DNA from: Victivallales bacterium
GTDB lineage: Bacteria > Verrucomicrobiota > Lentisphaeria > Oligosphaerales > Oligosphaeraceae
Length of the DNA stretch: 7,436 bases
Assembly (NCBI GenBank): GCA_017615955.1
Contig: JAFZZD010000692.1
Span: 1 to 7,436, forward strand
Direction of reading: 5' to 3'
Under the pieces are notes generated by a model, which was not told the origin of the DNA, did not search any database, and was given only the letters and a program-made list of their open reading frames with translations. Positions 1 through 7,247 of this stretch are shown here, one piece after another. Positions within the stretch are counted from its first letter, which is position 1; the number at the start of each line of letters is the position of its first letter. The translations under genes were made by a program, and so were the position numbers.

Positions 1-24
1 CGCCTCGGCGCCCACATAAAGCGC

Positions 25-630
25 TCACATAAATATCGGGTTTGCCTGCTCCTTTGCGATGGTGGTGCTTTGCTCGTGGCCAGGGAACACGCGTGTCTCG
101 CCTGGCAGCTTGAAAAGCACATCCTTTATGGAGGTAAAGATGTCCCGCTCGCTGCCGCCAGGAAAGTCAGTGCGCCCGTATGTGCCGCAGAACAGCGTGT
201 CTCCCGTGAAGACAACTTTTTCAGCAGGGAAGTAGTAGCATACCCCGCCTGGCGTGTGTCCTGGCGTGTGCAGGATCTGGAAGTCCATGCCCGCCGTGGG
301 GCAGTCCTTCACTGGCTGCGGCAGATTCGCGGGTGCCATCATGTACGGCGGCAAGGCATTGTCCCTGGAAAAATAGATGCCATAGTCGTCTGGATGTATC
401 CAGACTGGCGCGTTGTATTTCTCCGCCACCTCCGCCACCGCGCTGACATGGTCCACATGCGCATGTGTCAGCAGAATGCCAACCACCTTCACCTTCTCCG
501 CCTCAACAGCGGCTGTGATCTTTGCCACAGAACTGCCTGGATCCACCAAAAGTGCCTCGCCATTCTGCTCATTGCACAGCAAATAGCAGTTCACCGACAG
601 GAAGTCCAGCACTATTCTCTTCATTTTCAT
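25..630 (-). CDS. MBL-fold metallohydrolase, glyoxalase II / YcbL-like
   Basis: A 201-residue cytosolic protein of the metallo-beta-lactamase superfamily, probably a hydroxyacylglutathione-hydrolase-like thioesterase. The zinc site is complete: the THAHVDH motif at residues 55-61 (H56, H58, D60, H61), H125 in HTPGHTPGG, bridging D144 in FTGDTLF, and H185 in FPGHE. The GRTDFPGGS segment at 152-160 is typical of the short, single-domain glyoxalase-II-like (YcbL) branch. The length suits that branch and lacks the extra C-terminal helical domain of classical GloB, so the true substrate cannot be named. There is no signal peptide. The first ATG is chosen because GGAGG lies 10 nt upstream; a second in-frame ATG two codons later would be 16 nt away. 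The gene starts 2 bp after the foldase stop codon and its Shine-Dalgarno lies in that gene's last codons, which suggests coupled translation as the fourth gene of the gyrase operon. It ends in TGA at 27-25. The family is certain; the substrate is unknown. Confidence 0.93.
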   Translation of the reverse strand: MKMKRIVLDFLSVNCYLLCNEQNGEALLVDPGSSVAKITAAVEAEKVKVVGILLTHAHVDHVSAVAEVAEKYNAPVWIHPDDYGIYFSRDNALPPYMMAPANLPQPVKDCPTAGMDFQILHTPGHTPGGVCYYFPAEKVVFTGDTLFCGTYGRTDFPGGSERDIFTSIKDVLFKLPGETRVFPGHEQSTTIAKEQANPIFM

Positions 631-632
631 TA

Positions 633-1604
633 TTACTCATCCTCCGTTGAAGTGGCTCCGTCCATTCTCCTGACGGGGTACTTCATATACAATTCCCTGA
701 CAAAACTCTTGTAGCGGCGGTCCTCCTCCTCCTTCTGGAGCATACGGCGTATCTTTTCCCGCAGTTCGTCGTTCAGTTCAGGAATGCCTCCCTTCTGGAA
801 CTCCACCAGCTTGATGATGTAGCGCCCGTTGCCGATGTCCGTCATGAAACTGGCGGTCTGCCCAGGCTGCAACTTAGAGATGGTCTCCAGCAACTTCGGG
901 TGCGGACTGTCCAGCCATCCCTGGTCTCCCCCCTTGTCCGCATTGGCGCCTTCGGAATACTTTTTCGCCAATTCCTCAAATGGCACGCCCTCCGCCAGCT
1001 TCGTCATAATTTCCTTGAATGTGGCGTCCGTATTTGGATACTTGCCGTCCTTCTTCAGCAAAATCACGGCAATGTGCCATTTGGAGCCAGTGGCCAACGA
1101 TTCCTTGTCCGCCTCATAACGCTCCTTGATTGCCTTCTCGGAGACCAGATTGCCACGTGTGACCCGGTCCCTAACCAGCAATTCAACAGACAGGTCCTTT
1201 TCCACACGCTGCCTGTACTCCTTCATGGTCATATTCTCCTTCTGGAGCATGTCCTCAAAGCGAGCCACATTGCCGCCGGCGTAGTCCGTTAGCGCCCTGT
1301 TGATGCGTTCCTGAACCATGCTCTGCGGCACCTTTGCACCCAACGCCACAAACTCCTTGGCAAAGAGTTCACGCTCAATCAGGGTGTTCAACGCCGCAGT
1401 GCGCAGTTCAAGGATCTTGTTTTCCAGCTCCTTGCCTTGGTATTGCGAGGCAAGCTGCTTTTCCTGCTGTACCGTAAGGCGCTGCACATTGTACAGCGTA
1501 ATCACTTCGTCCCCCACTATGGCAAGCAGAGCATCTCCATATTGGGCGCGGACTACCGCACACAGCAAAAGCAGGACAAGGCAAAACAAATGCTTAATTT
1601 TCAT
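633..1604 (-). CDS. Exported SurA/PpiC-type peptidyl-prolyl cis-trans isomerase
   Basis: A 323-residue parvulin-type foldase expected to act outside the cytoplasm on secreted or outer-membrane proteins. Residues 1-20 form a signal peptide: a KIK N-region, a Leu/Val-rich core and a likely signal peptidase I cut after VVRA, before Q21. Residues 25-160 resemble the SurA N-terminal chaperone domain (AIVGDEVITLYNV start, long charged helices). Residues 176-270 form one rotamase (PpiC) domain, with KWHIAVILL, then FEELAKKYSEGANADKGGDQGWL, then a closing GRYIIKLVEF strand. A charged helix (276-310) and acidic tail follow. One rotamase domain makes it smaller than E. coli SurA, which has two; PrsA-like or generic PpiC naming is equally possible. 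The frame is open upstream to 1784, but that extension is an Arg-rich shadow of gyrA. The ATG at 1604 directly precedes the signal peptide and has GGAG 7 nt upstream. It overlaps the gyrA 3' end by 11 bases, implying translational coupling. Cys15 lacks a proper lipobox context, so a lipoprotein is unlikely. Confidence 0.92.
   Translation of the reverse strand: MKIKHLFCLVLLLLCAVVRAQYGDALLAIVGDEVITLYNVQRLTVQQEKQLASQYQGKELENKILELRTAALNTLIERELFAKEFVALGAKVPQSMVQERINRALTDYAGGNVARFEDMLQKENMTMKEYRQRVEKDLSVELLVRDRVTRGNLVSEKAIKERYEADKESLATGSKWHIAVILLKKDGKYPNTDATFKEIMTKLAEGVPFEELAKKYSEGANADKGGDQGWLDSPHPKLLETISKLQPGQTASFMTDIGNGRYIIKLVEFQKGGIPELNDELREKIRRMLQKEEEDRRYKSFVRELYMKYPVRRMDGATSTEDE
641..645 (-). 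promoter_or_regulatory. MBL hydrolase ribosome binding site
   Basis: GGAGG lies in the last codons of the foldase gene (for TEDE), 10 nt before the ATG at 630. It favours this ATG over the second one two codons downstream. Confidence 0.75.
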
Positions 1605-4419
1605 CTGGATTCTCCGTATTCTCGGTTGGAGCGGCTTCTTCATCCTTCGCCTCCATGGCGGCATTCTCCTCCGCCTGGCGAGCCTCGAAGTCAGCCGCAT
1701 CATTGGCGGCCTGCTCCTCGCTTTCCACACGGGCCTGATTCTCCGCCAGGTCATCCTCGGACAACTCGTCAACGATGGACACATTCACCACACTGTCGTT
1801 CTCCTTGGTGAACCTCATCACCTTCACGCCCTGCGAAGCGCGACCGCAAAGGCGTATCTGGTTGATGTGCGTACGGACAGCCTGCCCCTTCTCGGACAGC
1901 AGCAGAATATCCTGCTGCGTATTGGGCTCCACCTGCAACGCCGCCACAACATAGTCACCTTCCTTCAGCTTGATGCTGATGCAACCCTGGGTGCCGCGGT
2001 TGGTCAAGCGATAGCGGAACGCAGAACGCTCCTCAGCCTCGGCGCTTTCCGCAATCTCCACATCCGCCATCTCGGCGCCTTCCGCCGCTGCCTCATCATT
2101 GCCTTCTGCCACAGTCGCATTGGGCAGATCCTCGGAACTGCCACGCCCGATAGGCGTGCGCTTGCCAAGGCCTTTCGCCGTAATCACCAGCAGTTCGTCA
2201 TCAGGCTGCACTATGGTCATTGACACCACAACATCCTTCGTGCCATCCACGCTGTCCTTCAACTTGATGGCGCGGACGCCCGCCGCCATATTGCCCATGG
2301 AACGCACCTGCCCTTCATGGAAGCGCACGGCGCGGCCATTCCTGCTGGAAATGAGGATGTCCTTGGAGCCGTCCGTCAACTGCGCGTCAATAAGGTCATC
2401 GTCCTCGCGGAACATCAATGCCCTCTTTCCAGTCTTGCGCAGGTTCTTGAACAAGGACAGGCTGCATCTCTTCACCAGACCCTTCTTTGTCACCATAACC
2501 ACAAAGTTCGCGTCCATGTCCAGCGTCTTCTCATCGTAGGAGATGATTGCCCTGATTTCCTCGTGGTTCTCAGGATGCTCCGAATCCGCAATGAGATTCA
2601 GCACGTTGGAGATGAAGCGGCCTGCATCAGAACGCTTGCTTTCAGGCAGTTCGTATGCCCGCGACAGGCGATAGACCTTGCCGTAGTTTGTGAAGAACAG
2701 CAGCGAGTTGTGGCTGCGTGTAGTAAGCACCATCTGCGCCGTATCGCCTTCCTTGCGGGCGGTGATGCCCTTGACGCCAGAGCCGCCTCTGTTCTGTGCA
2801 TTGTACTCGTCCGCGCTGCAACGCTTGATGTAGCCGCCCTTGGTGAGCGTCACAACGTAGATTTCGCGCTTGGTGAGGCTGTCCAGATTCACCTCGCCAT
2901 CCGCCGCCTCTATGCGAGTGCGTCTTGGCGTGTTGAATTTCTCCTTGGTCTCCAGCAGTTCCTTGCGCACAACAGCCATGATGTTGGCGCGGCAGGAAAG
3001 GATCTCCTCCAAACGGGCGATTTCCTGCTTCAGGTCATCATATTCCTTCTGCAAATCATCTATTGCCAGGTTGGTCAATTGCGCCAGGCGCATGTCCAGA
3101 ATCGCGTTGGCCTGTACGTCATCCAGCCCGAAGCGGTTCATCAACTGTATCTGGGCATCCTGCCTGTCCTTTGAATGGCGGATTATGCTAATCACCTCGT
3201 CTATGTTGGCCTGCGCGATGAACAAACCCTCGATGATGTGCGCACGCGCCTGCGCCTTCTTCAGCAGGAACTGCGTGCGACGCGTGATGACCTCTTCGCG
3301 GTGGTCAATATATGCGTCAAGCACCTGCTTCAGCGTCATGGTGCGGGGTCTGTTGTGATCCACCACTAGCAGCTGCCCTGGATCAGTGGACTCCAGCGGC
3401 GTCAGCTTGTACAGCTCGTTCAGCACCACGTTGGTGGTGGCATCCTGCTTCAGCGAAATCACAATGCGCACACCTACGCGGTCGCTGGACAAGTCAACGA
3501 TGTTGCTGATGCCATGCACCACATTGTTGCGGGCCATGTCGCCAATGCGGCTCACCATGTCCGCCTTGTTTATGCCAAAGGGTATTTCCGTTATGACGAT
3601 GGTGTCCTTCCCGCTCTTGTCAGTCTCAATCTCCACCTTGCCGCGGACGCGCACCGTGCCCTGCCCTGTCTCGTACAACTTGCGCACGCCGCTCACGCCA
3701 TGAATGATGCCGCCTGTGGGGTAGTCGGGTCCTGGTATGATCTCCATCAGCTCGTCCACGGTGATGTTTGGATTGTCAATGACCGCCACAGCCGCATCAA
3801 TCGCCTCGCCCAGGTTGTGCGGCGGGATGTTGGTTGCCATGCCAACGCCAATGCCCTGGGACCCATTCACCAGCAGGTTCGGGAATGCGGCTGGAAGCAC
3901 TGTGGGCTCCTGTTCCTTGGCGTCAAAGGTGTCCCGCATGTCCACGGTCTCCTTGTCCAAGTCCGCCAGCAGCGCCTCTGCGCTCTTCTCCATCTTGCAT
4001 TCGGTGTACCTGTATGCGGCGGCGGGGTCGCCGTCCATGGAGCCAAAGTTGCCGTGGCCGTAGATCAGCGGCACACGCATTGAGAAATCCTGCGCCATAC
4101 GCACGATTGTGTCATAGACAGCCGTGTCGCCATGAGGATGGTAGTTACCGATTACCAGACCTACCACCTTTGCGCACTTGTTGGTGCCGCCCCTTGAGCC
4201 ATAGCCGCCCTTCAGCATGGCGTACAGGATGCGCCTGGCACCTGGCTTCAATCCGTCCCTAACATCTGGTATCGCGCGCCCGATATTGGCCGAAACCGAA
4301 TATTGCAGGTACGCATTCCGCATCAGGCCATTCACTTCAGTGGGAATGTCATTCCTCTTGAAGGCGGACCATTCCTCAATCCCTATGGTTGATTTTTGTG
4401 TTTCCTTCTTGTCTGCCAT
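1594..4419 (-). CDS. gyrA: DNA gyrase subunit A
   Basis: The DNA breakage-reunion and DNA-wrapping subunit of gyrase, 941 residues. The N-terminal domain carries [13 protein letters not shown] (47-59), the quinolone-resistance region with [10 protein letters not shown] (94-103), and catalytic Tyr138 preceded by Arg137 in AYRYTE. By alignment, E. coli Ser83 and Asp87 correspond to Thr99 and Asp103, so no classic quinolone-resistance change is visible. [19 protein letters not shown] (185-203) and the long coiled-coil helices (about 365-495) follow. The C-terminal pinwheel (about 517-885) shows six blade repeats, e.g. [72 protein letters not shown]. The GyrA-box is degenerate (QNRGGSG, 542-548). 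That box, six blades and an adjacent gyrB identify GyrA rather than ParC. Oddities: KPGARR replaces the usual KPVHRR, an acidic Ala/Glu insertion interrupts the pinwheel (762-798), and there is an acidic tail of about 55 residues. The start lies 18 bp after gyrB, with AAGGAG 8 nt upstream. Confidence 0.98.
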   Translation of the reverse strand: MADKKETQKSTIGIEEWSAFKRNDIPTEVNGLMRNAYLQYSVSANIGRAIPDVRDGLKPGARRILYAMLKGGYGSRGGTNKCAKVVGLVIGNYHPHGDTAVYDTIVRMAQDFSMRVPLIYGHGNFGSMDGDPAAAYRYTECKMEKSAEALLADLDKETVDMRDTFDAKEQEPTVLPAAFPNLLVNGSQGIGVGMATNIPPHNLGEAIDAAVAVIDNPNITVDELMEIIPGPDYPTGGIIHGVSGVRKLYETGQGTVRVRGKVEIETDKSGKDTIVITEIPFGINKADMVSRIGDMARNNVVHGISNIVDLSSDRVGVRIVISLKQDATTNVVLNELYKLTPLESTDPGQLLVVDHNRPRTMTLKQVLDAYIDHREEVITRRTQFLLKKAQARAHIIEGLFIAQANIDEVISIIRHSKDRQDAQIQLMNRFGLDDVQANAILDMRLAQLTNLAIDDLQKEYDDLKQEIARLEEILSCRANIMAVVRKELLETKEKFNTPRRTRIEAADGEVNLDSLTKREIYVVTLTKGGYIKRCSADEYNAQNRGGSGVKGITARKEGDTAQMVLTTRSHNSLLFFTNYGKVYRLSRAYELPESKRSDAGRFISNVLNLIADSEHPENHEEIRAIISYDEKTLDMDANFVVMVTKKGLVKRCSLSLFKNLRKTGKRALMFREDDDLIDAQLTDGSKDILISSRNGRAVRFHEGQVRSMGNMAAGVRAIKLKDSVDGTKDVVVSMTIVQPDDELLVITAKGLGKRTPIGRGSSEDLPNATVAEGNDEAAAEGAEMADVEIAESAEAEERSAFRYRLTNRGTQGCISIKLKEGDYVVAALQVEPNTQQDILLLSEKGQAVRTHINQIRLCGRASQGVKVMRFTKENDSVVNVSIVDELSEDDLAENQARVESEEQAANDAADFEARQAEENAAMEAKDEEAAPTENTENPDEN
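1610..1615 (-). promoter_or_regulatory. Foldase gene ribosome binding site inside gyrA
   Basis: GGAGAA, with its GGAG core 7 nt before the ATG at 1604, is embedded in the last codons of gyrA (for TENPD). It decides the foldase start in favour of 1604 over the longer frame to 1784. The start codon overlaps the gyrA end as ATGAAAATTAA. Confidence 0.8.
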
Positions 4420-4427
4420 TTTATGTG

Positions 4428-4433
4428 CTCCTT
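4428..4433 (-). promoter_or_regulatory. gyrA ribosome binding site
   Basis: AAGGAG lies 8 nt before the gyrA ATG, within the 18-bp gap after the gyrB stop codon. It is a near-ideal Shine-Dalgarno and fixes the gyrA start. Confidence 0.88.
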
Positions 4434-4437
4434 AGCC

Positions 4438-7188
4438 TTAGATGTCGGGGTTGAGAATGCGATCCGCATTTTCCTCAATGAAGTTGCGCCTTACCACCAC
4501 GTTGTCGCCCATCAGCATGCTGAATGTCTCATCTGCTGCAGCGGCATCCTCCACGGTAACATGTATCATCCAGCGCGTCTCTGGATTCATTGTGGTCTCC
4601 CACAACTCGGCAGGAGTCATTTCGCCAAGACCCTTGTACCTCTGGATGGCAATGTCCCTACGGCCCCTTTCGGTAATCGCCTCGCACAGCGCGTTCAGCG
4701 TCTTCACTGGCATCACATTGTTGCTGCTGGTGTCCACCAACTCCACCACAGGCTCGTCGTTTTCATAGAGCTGTGAAATCGCCAGGCCATTGTCAGCCAA
4801 TCTCTGCGCCAGTCCTTCCAGAGCCACTGCCTCGGGCAGATAAGTCCAGTGGTTGTCTTCCGCAACCCGTATTGCCTGTGGCTCCGCATTGGAAATCAGG
4901 TTGCCGTCCTCGTCATACTGGGCAGCCGCCTCCTTCGCCACGTCGTCTGTGACAGGCGCTTCTTCAGCGCCCTCGTCCTCGGCATTCTCGTTTTCTGGTG
5001 CCTCGACGCTGGCTGCGTTCTTGCGCTCATTGGCGGCTGCCACCTGCTGCTCCGCCTCCGCCTTGCTCCAGGCATAACTGGTTGAAAGCACGCCATTCTC
5101 ACGTGTCTCCACCATGTATGACGGGAATGCACCTCGCTCTTCACGCAGCTTCAGGAAATCCAATGCCTTGATGCCATAGCGGGGCAAGTTCACGTCGCAG
5201 AAACGCAGACAGTCCCTGATGGTCTGTATCAGCATGGACACCTGGTCTGGCGGCAAACTGTCCTTTCCCACCAAGCGCATCGCCAGGTTCTGCATTCCGA
5301 AGTTGGTGAGCTTTATGCTCATGTCATCTTCAGTCTCCACGAATTCGGAATGCTTGCCCTTGGTAACCTTGAACAGCGGCGGCCTTGCCACATACACGTA
5401 GCCGGCCTCCACCAACGGGCGCAGATGCCTGAACAGGAAGGTCAGCACCAGCGTTCTGATGTGCGAACCATCCACATCCGCATCGGTCATGATCACGATG
5501 CGGTGGTAGCGCGCCTTGGATATATCCACCTGCTCATTGCCCTCGCCGAACTGCACGCCTGCGCCAATCGCCGTGCAGAGCGTGCGTATCTCCTCGTTGC
5601 GCAGAAGTTTCTCGGTGCTTGCCTTCTCCGCATTGATCAACTTGCCTCGTATGGGCAGTATCGCCTGGTACGCACTTTCGCGGCCCTGCTTTGCGGAACC
5701 GCCTGCAGAATCACCCTCGACGATGTACAACTCACACTGGGATGGATCCTTGCACGAACAATCAGACAACTTGCCCAGCAGGTGCGCGATGGACTCCGAT
5801 GGGTTCATGGTCTTCTTGATGGCCTCGTTGGCGGCCCGCCTTGCGGCAGCTGCCTTACGCACATGCTCGATAATCCAGCGCGCCTCGCTGGGATGCTCCT
5901 CAAAGTAGTTCTTGATGGCGTTGGTGGTGGCGGTCCTGACCAGGCCATTCACCTCGGGATTGTTGAGGCGCGTCTTGGTCTGGCTCTCAAACAGCGGATT
6001 CTCCACCTTCACAGACACCACCGCGCACAGCCCCTTCCGCACATCGTCCGACGTGACGGATGTGTCCACTTCCTTTTCGCCTTCCTTCTCTTTGGTGCCA
6101 GCCTTCTTTGCCTGCTTGGCGGCCACAGCCGCCTTGCCGCCCTTCTTCAGCGCGTCCTCTTCCTCCATCTTCTTGGCGTAGTTGTTGATGGCCGTGGTGA
6201 ATGCGGTGAGGAAGCCGTTCAGATGTGTGCCGCCATCCTTTGTGTTGATGCCATTGACGAATGAATAAATGACTTCCTTGTAGGTGTTGTTGTACTGGAA
6301 AGCCACGTCATACCAGAAGTCGCCTGTCCCGTCCGAACGGAAATTGGTGGTCTCGCCCGCAAAATTAATGACTGGCGGCGGAGGCTCAACCTTGTCCCCC
6401 ATGTCCGACTTGTCCATGTCATGGATATAGCTTACGAATTCGGAGACGCCGCCCTTGAAATGGAATGTCTCGCTGCGTGGCTCGGTGCCGCGCACGTCCG
6501 TCAATGTAATGCGCACTCCTGCGTTCAGATACGCCAATTCACGCAGGCGCTTGGAAAGGATGTCATAGTTGTAGGTAAGGACCTCAAATATGTCTGGGTC
6601 TGGAAGGAATTGCACTGTGGTGCCTCTGCCCTCCGCAGGCCCCAATTCCTGTAGCTGATCCGTGGTCTTGCCCCTGGAAAAGCGCATCCTGTATTTCTTG
6701 CCGTCCCTCTCGATGGTGAGCGTCAGCCAAATGGACAGCGCATTCACGCAGGACACACCCACGCCATGCAGACCGCCAGAGAACTTATATACGTCCTTGT
6801 CGAATTTGCCGCCAGCATGCAGCATTGTCAGCGCCACTTCGCACTGCGGCTTGTGTTCCGTCGGATGCATTGCCACGGGTATGCCCCGGCCATCGTCTGT
6901 CACGGTGATGGAATTATCAATCCCGATTATGACATCGATGTTCTGGCAGAAGCCAGCCAGCGCCTCGTCAATGGAATTGTCCACCACCTCATATACCAAT
7001 TGGTGCAGGCCTTTCACATTGGCGTCGCCAATATACATGCCAGGGCGCAGCCGCACTGCCTCCAGCCCCTTCAGCACCTTGATTTCACTCTCGTTCTGCG
7101 CATCCAGGCTTTCCAGCACTGGAACCTTGGTCTCTCCTGCAAGAACTTCCTCGTTCTCGCCCAAGGCATTGTTTTCTTCGTCTGCCAT
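4438..7188 (-). CDS. gyrB: DNA gyrase subunit B
   Basis: The ATPase and TOPRIM subunit of gyrase, 916 residues, longer than E. coli GyrB (804). The GHKL ATPase domain shows E67 and N71 in YEVVDNSIDEAL (E. coli E42/N46), DDGRGIP (98-104), AGGKF with K128, and the lid GGLHGVGVS (138-146). R161 aligns with E. coli R136, the coumarin contact. The transducer domain has the QTK loop (403-405). The TOPRIM domain has EGDSAGGSAKQGR (491-503), LPIRGKLINAEKA and the metal site D569/D571/D573 in TDADVDGS. The C-terminal RYKGLGEMTPAELWETTMNPETR region (850-872) and terminal DI are typical GyrB, not ParE. Two insertions stand out: a Lys/Ala/Glu-rich linker at about 341-376, and a block of about 210 residues within the TOPRIM/tail region (about 618-835) with an acidic low-complexity core. 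The second sits where E. coli GyrB also has a large insert. AAGGGG lies 6 nt before the ATG. It is the first gene of the operon, behind the 7248-7277 promoter. Confidence 0.98.
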   Translation of the reverse strand: MADEENNALGENEEVLAGETKVPVLESLDAQNESEIKVLKGLEAVRLRPGMYIGDANVKGLHQLVYEVVDNSIDEALAGFCQNIDVIIGIDNSITVTDDGRGIPVAMHPTEHKPQCEVALTMLHAGGKFDKDVYKFSGGLHGVGVSCVNALSIWLTLTIERDGKKYRMRFSRGKTTDQLQELGPAEGRGTTVQFLPDPDIFEVLTYNYDILSKRLRELAYLNAGVRITLTDVRGTEPRSETFHFKGGVSEFVSYIHDMDKSDMGDKVEPPPPVINFAGETTNFRSDGTGDFWYDVAFQYNNTYKEVIYSFVNGINTKDGGTHLNGFLTAFTTAINNYAKKMEEEDALKKGGKAAVAAKQAKKAGTKEKEGEKEVDTSVTSDDVRKGLCAVVSVKVENPLFESQTKTRLNNPEVNGLVRTATTNAIKNYFEEHPSEARWIIEHVRKAAAARRAANEAIKKTMNPSESIAHLLGKLSDCSCKDPSQCELYIVEGDSAGGSAKQGRESAYQAILPIRGKLINAEKASTEKLLRNEEIRTLCTAIGAGVQFGEGNEQVDISKARYHRIVIMTDADVDGSHIRTLVLTFLFRHLRPLVEAGYVYVARPPLFKVTKGKHSEFVETEDDMSIKLTNFGMQNLAMRLVGKDSLPPDQVSMLIQTIRDCLRFCDVNLPRYGIKALDFLKLREERGAFPSYMVETRENGVLSTSYAWSKAEAEQQVAAANERKNAASVEAPENENAEDEGAEEAPVTDDVAKEAAAQYDEDGNLISNAEPQAIRVAEDNHWTYLPEAVALEGLAQRLADNGLAISQLYENDEPVVELVDTSSNNVMPVKTLNALCEAITERGRRDIAIQRYKGLGEMTPAELWETTMNPETRWMIHVTVEDAAAADETFSMLMGDNVVVRRNFIEENADRILNPDI

Positions 7189-7192
7189 TAGC

Positions 7193-7200
7193 TTCCCCTT
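7193..7200 (-). promoter_or_regulatory. gyrB ribosome binding site
   Basis: AAGGGGAA on the minus strand, with the AAGGGG core 6 nt before the ATG at 7188. It supports this start for gyrB. Confidence 0.8.
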
Positions 7201-7214
7201 GCGTTATTTGTTTC

Positions 7215-7236
7215 ACACACGCGCGTACGCGTACAT
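7215..7236 (-). promoter_or_regulatory. Potential 5' leader hairpin upstream of gyrB
   Basis: In the predicted gyrB leader RNA, ACGCG (7232-7228) can pair with CGCGU (7223-7219) around the tetraloop UACG (7227-7224), a UNCG-type loop. The stem extends outward by U-G, G-U and U-G wobbles and an A-U pair to 7236/7215. It ends 14 nt before the AAGGGG Shine-Dalgarno, leaving the ribosome site free. It could stabilise the 5' end of the mRNA or be a by-product of the alternating tract. There is no U-run, so it is not a terminator. Confidence 0.35.
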
Positions 7237-7247
7237 TAATATCGCGC

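Noticed and set aside
1..28. A possible next operon gene starting at ATG 17-15 or GTG 28-26 on the minus strand
   Set aside because: Only 24 bases lie beyond the MBL stop codon and neither candidate has a well-placed Shine-Dalgarno. It cannot be supported from this window.
70..714. A 214-codon plus-strand frame opposite the MBL hydrolase
   Set aside because: The minus-strand frame has the full zinc-binding motif set and a ribosome site; the plus-strand product has no recognisable domain.
1605..1784. A 60-residue N-terminal extension of the foldase
   Set aside because: The extension is an Arg-rich out-of-frame reading of the gyrA tail. The internal ATG at 1604 has a Shine-Dalgarno and starts a clean signal peptide.
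4111..4138. Fluoroquinolone-resistance substitutions in GyrA
   Set aside because: Thr99 and Asp103 occupy the Ser83 and Asp87 positions. Thr is a common wild-type residue there and the Asp is intact, so no resistance change can be claimed.
5350..6264. A 304-codon open frame on the plus strand, antisense to gyrB
   Set aside because: It lies entirely opposite a well-conserved gyrB and its translation shows no family motif; it follows from the codon use of gyrB. The same applies to 1318-2223 and 2317-3174, opposite gyrA and the foldase.
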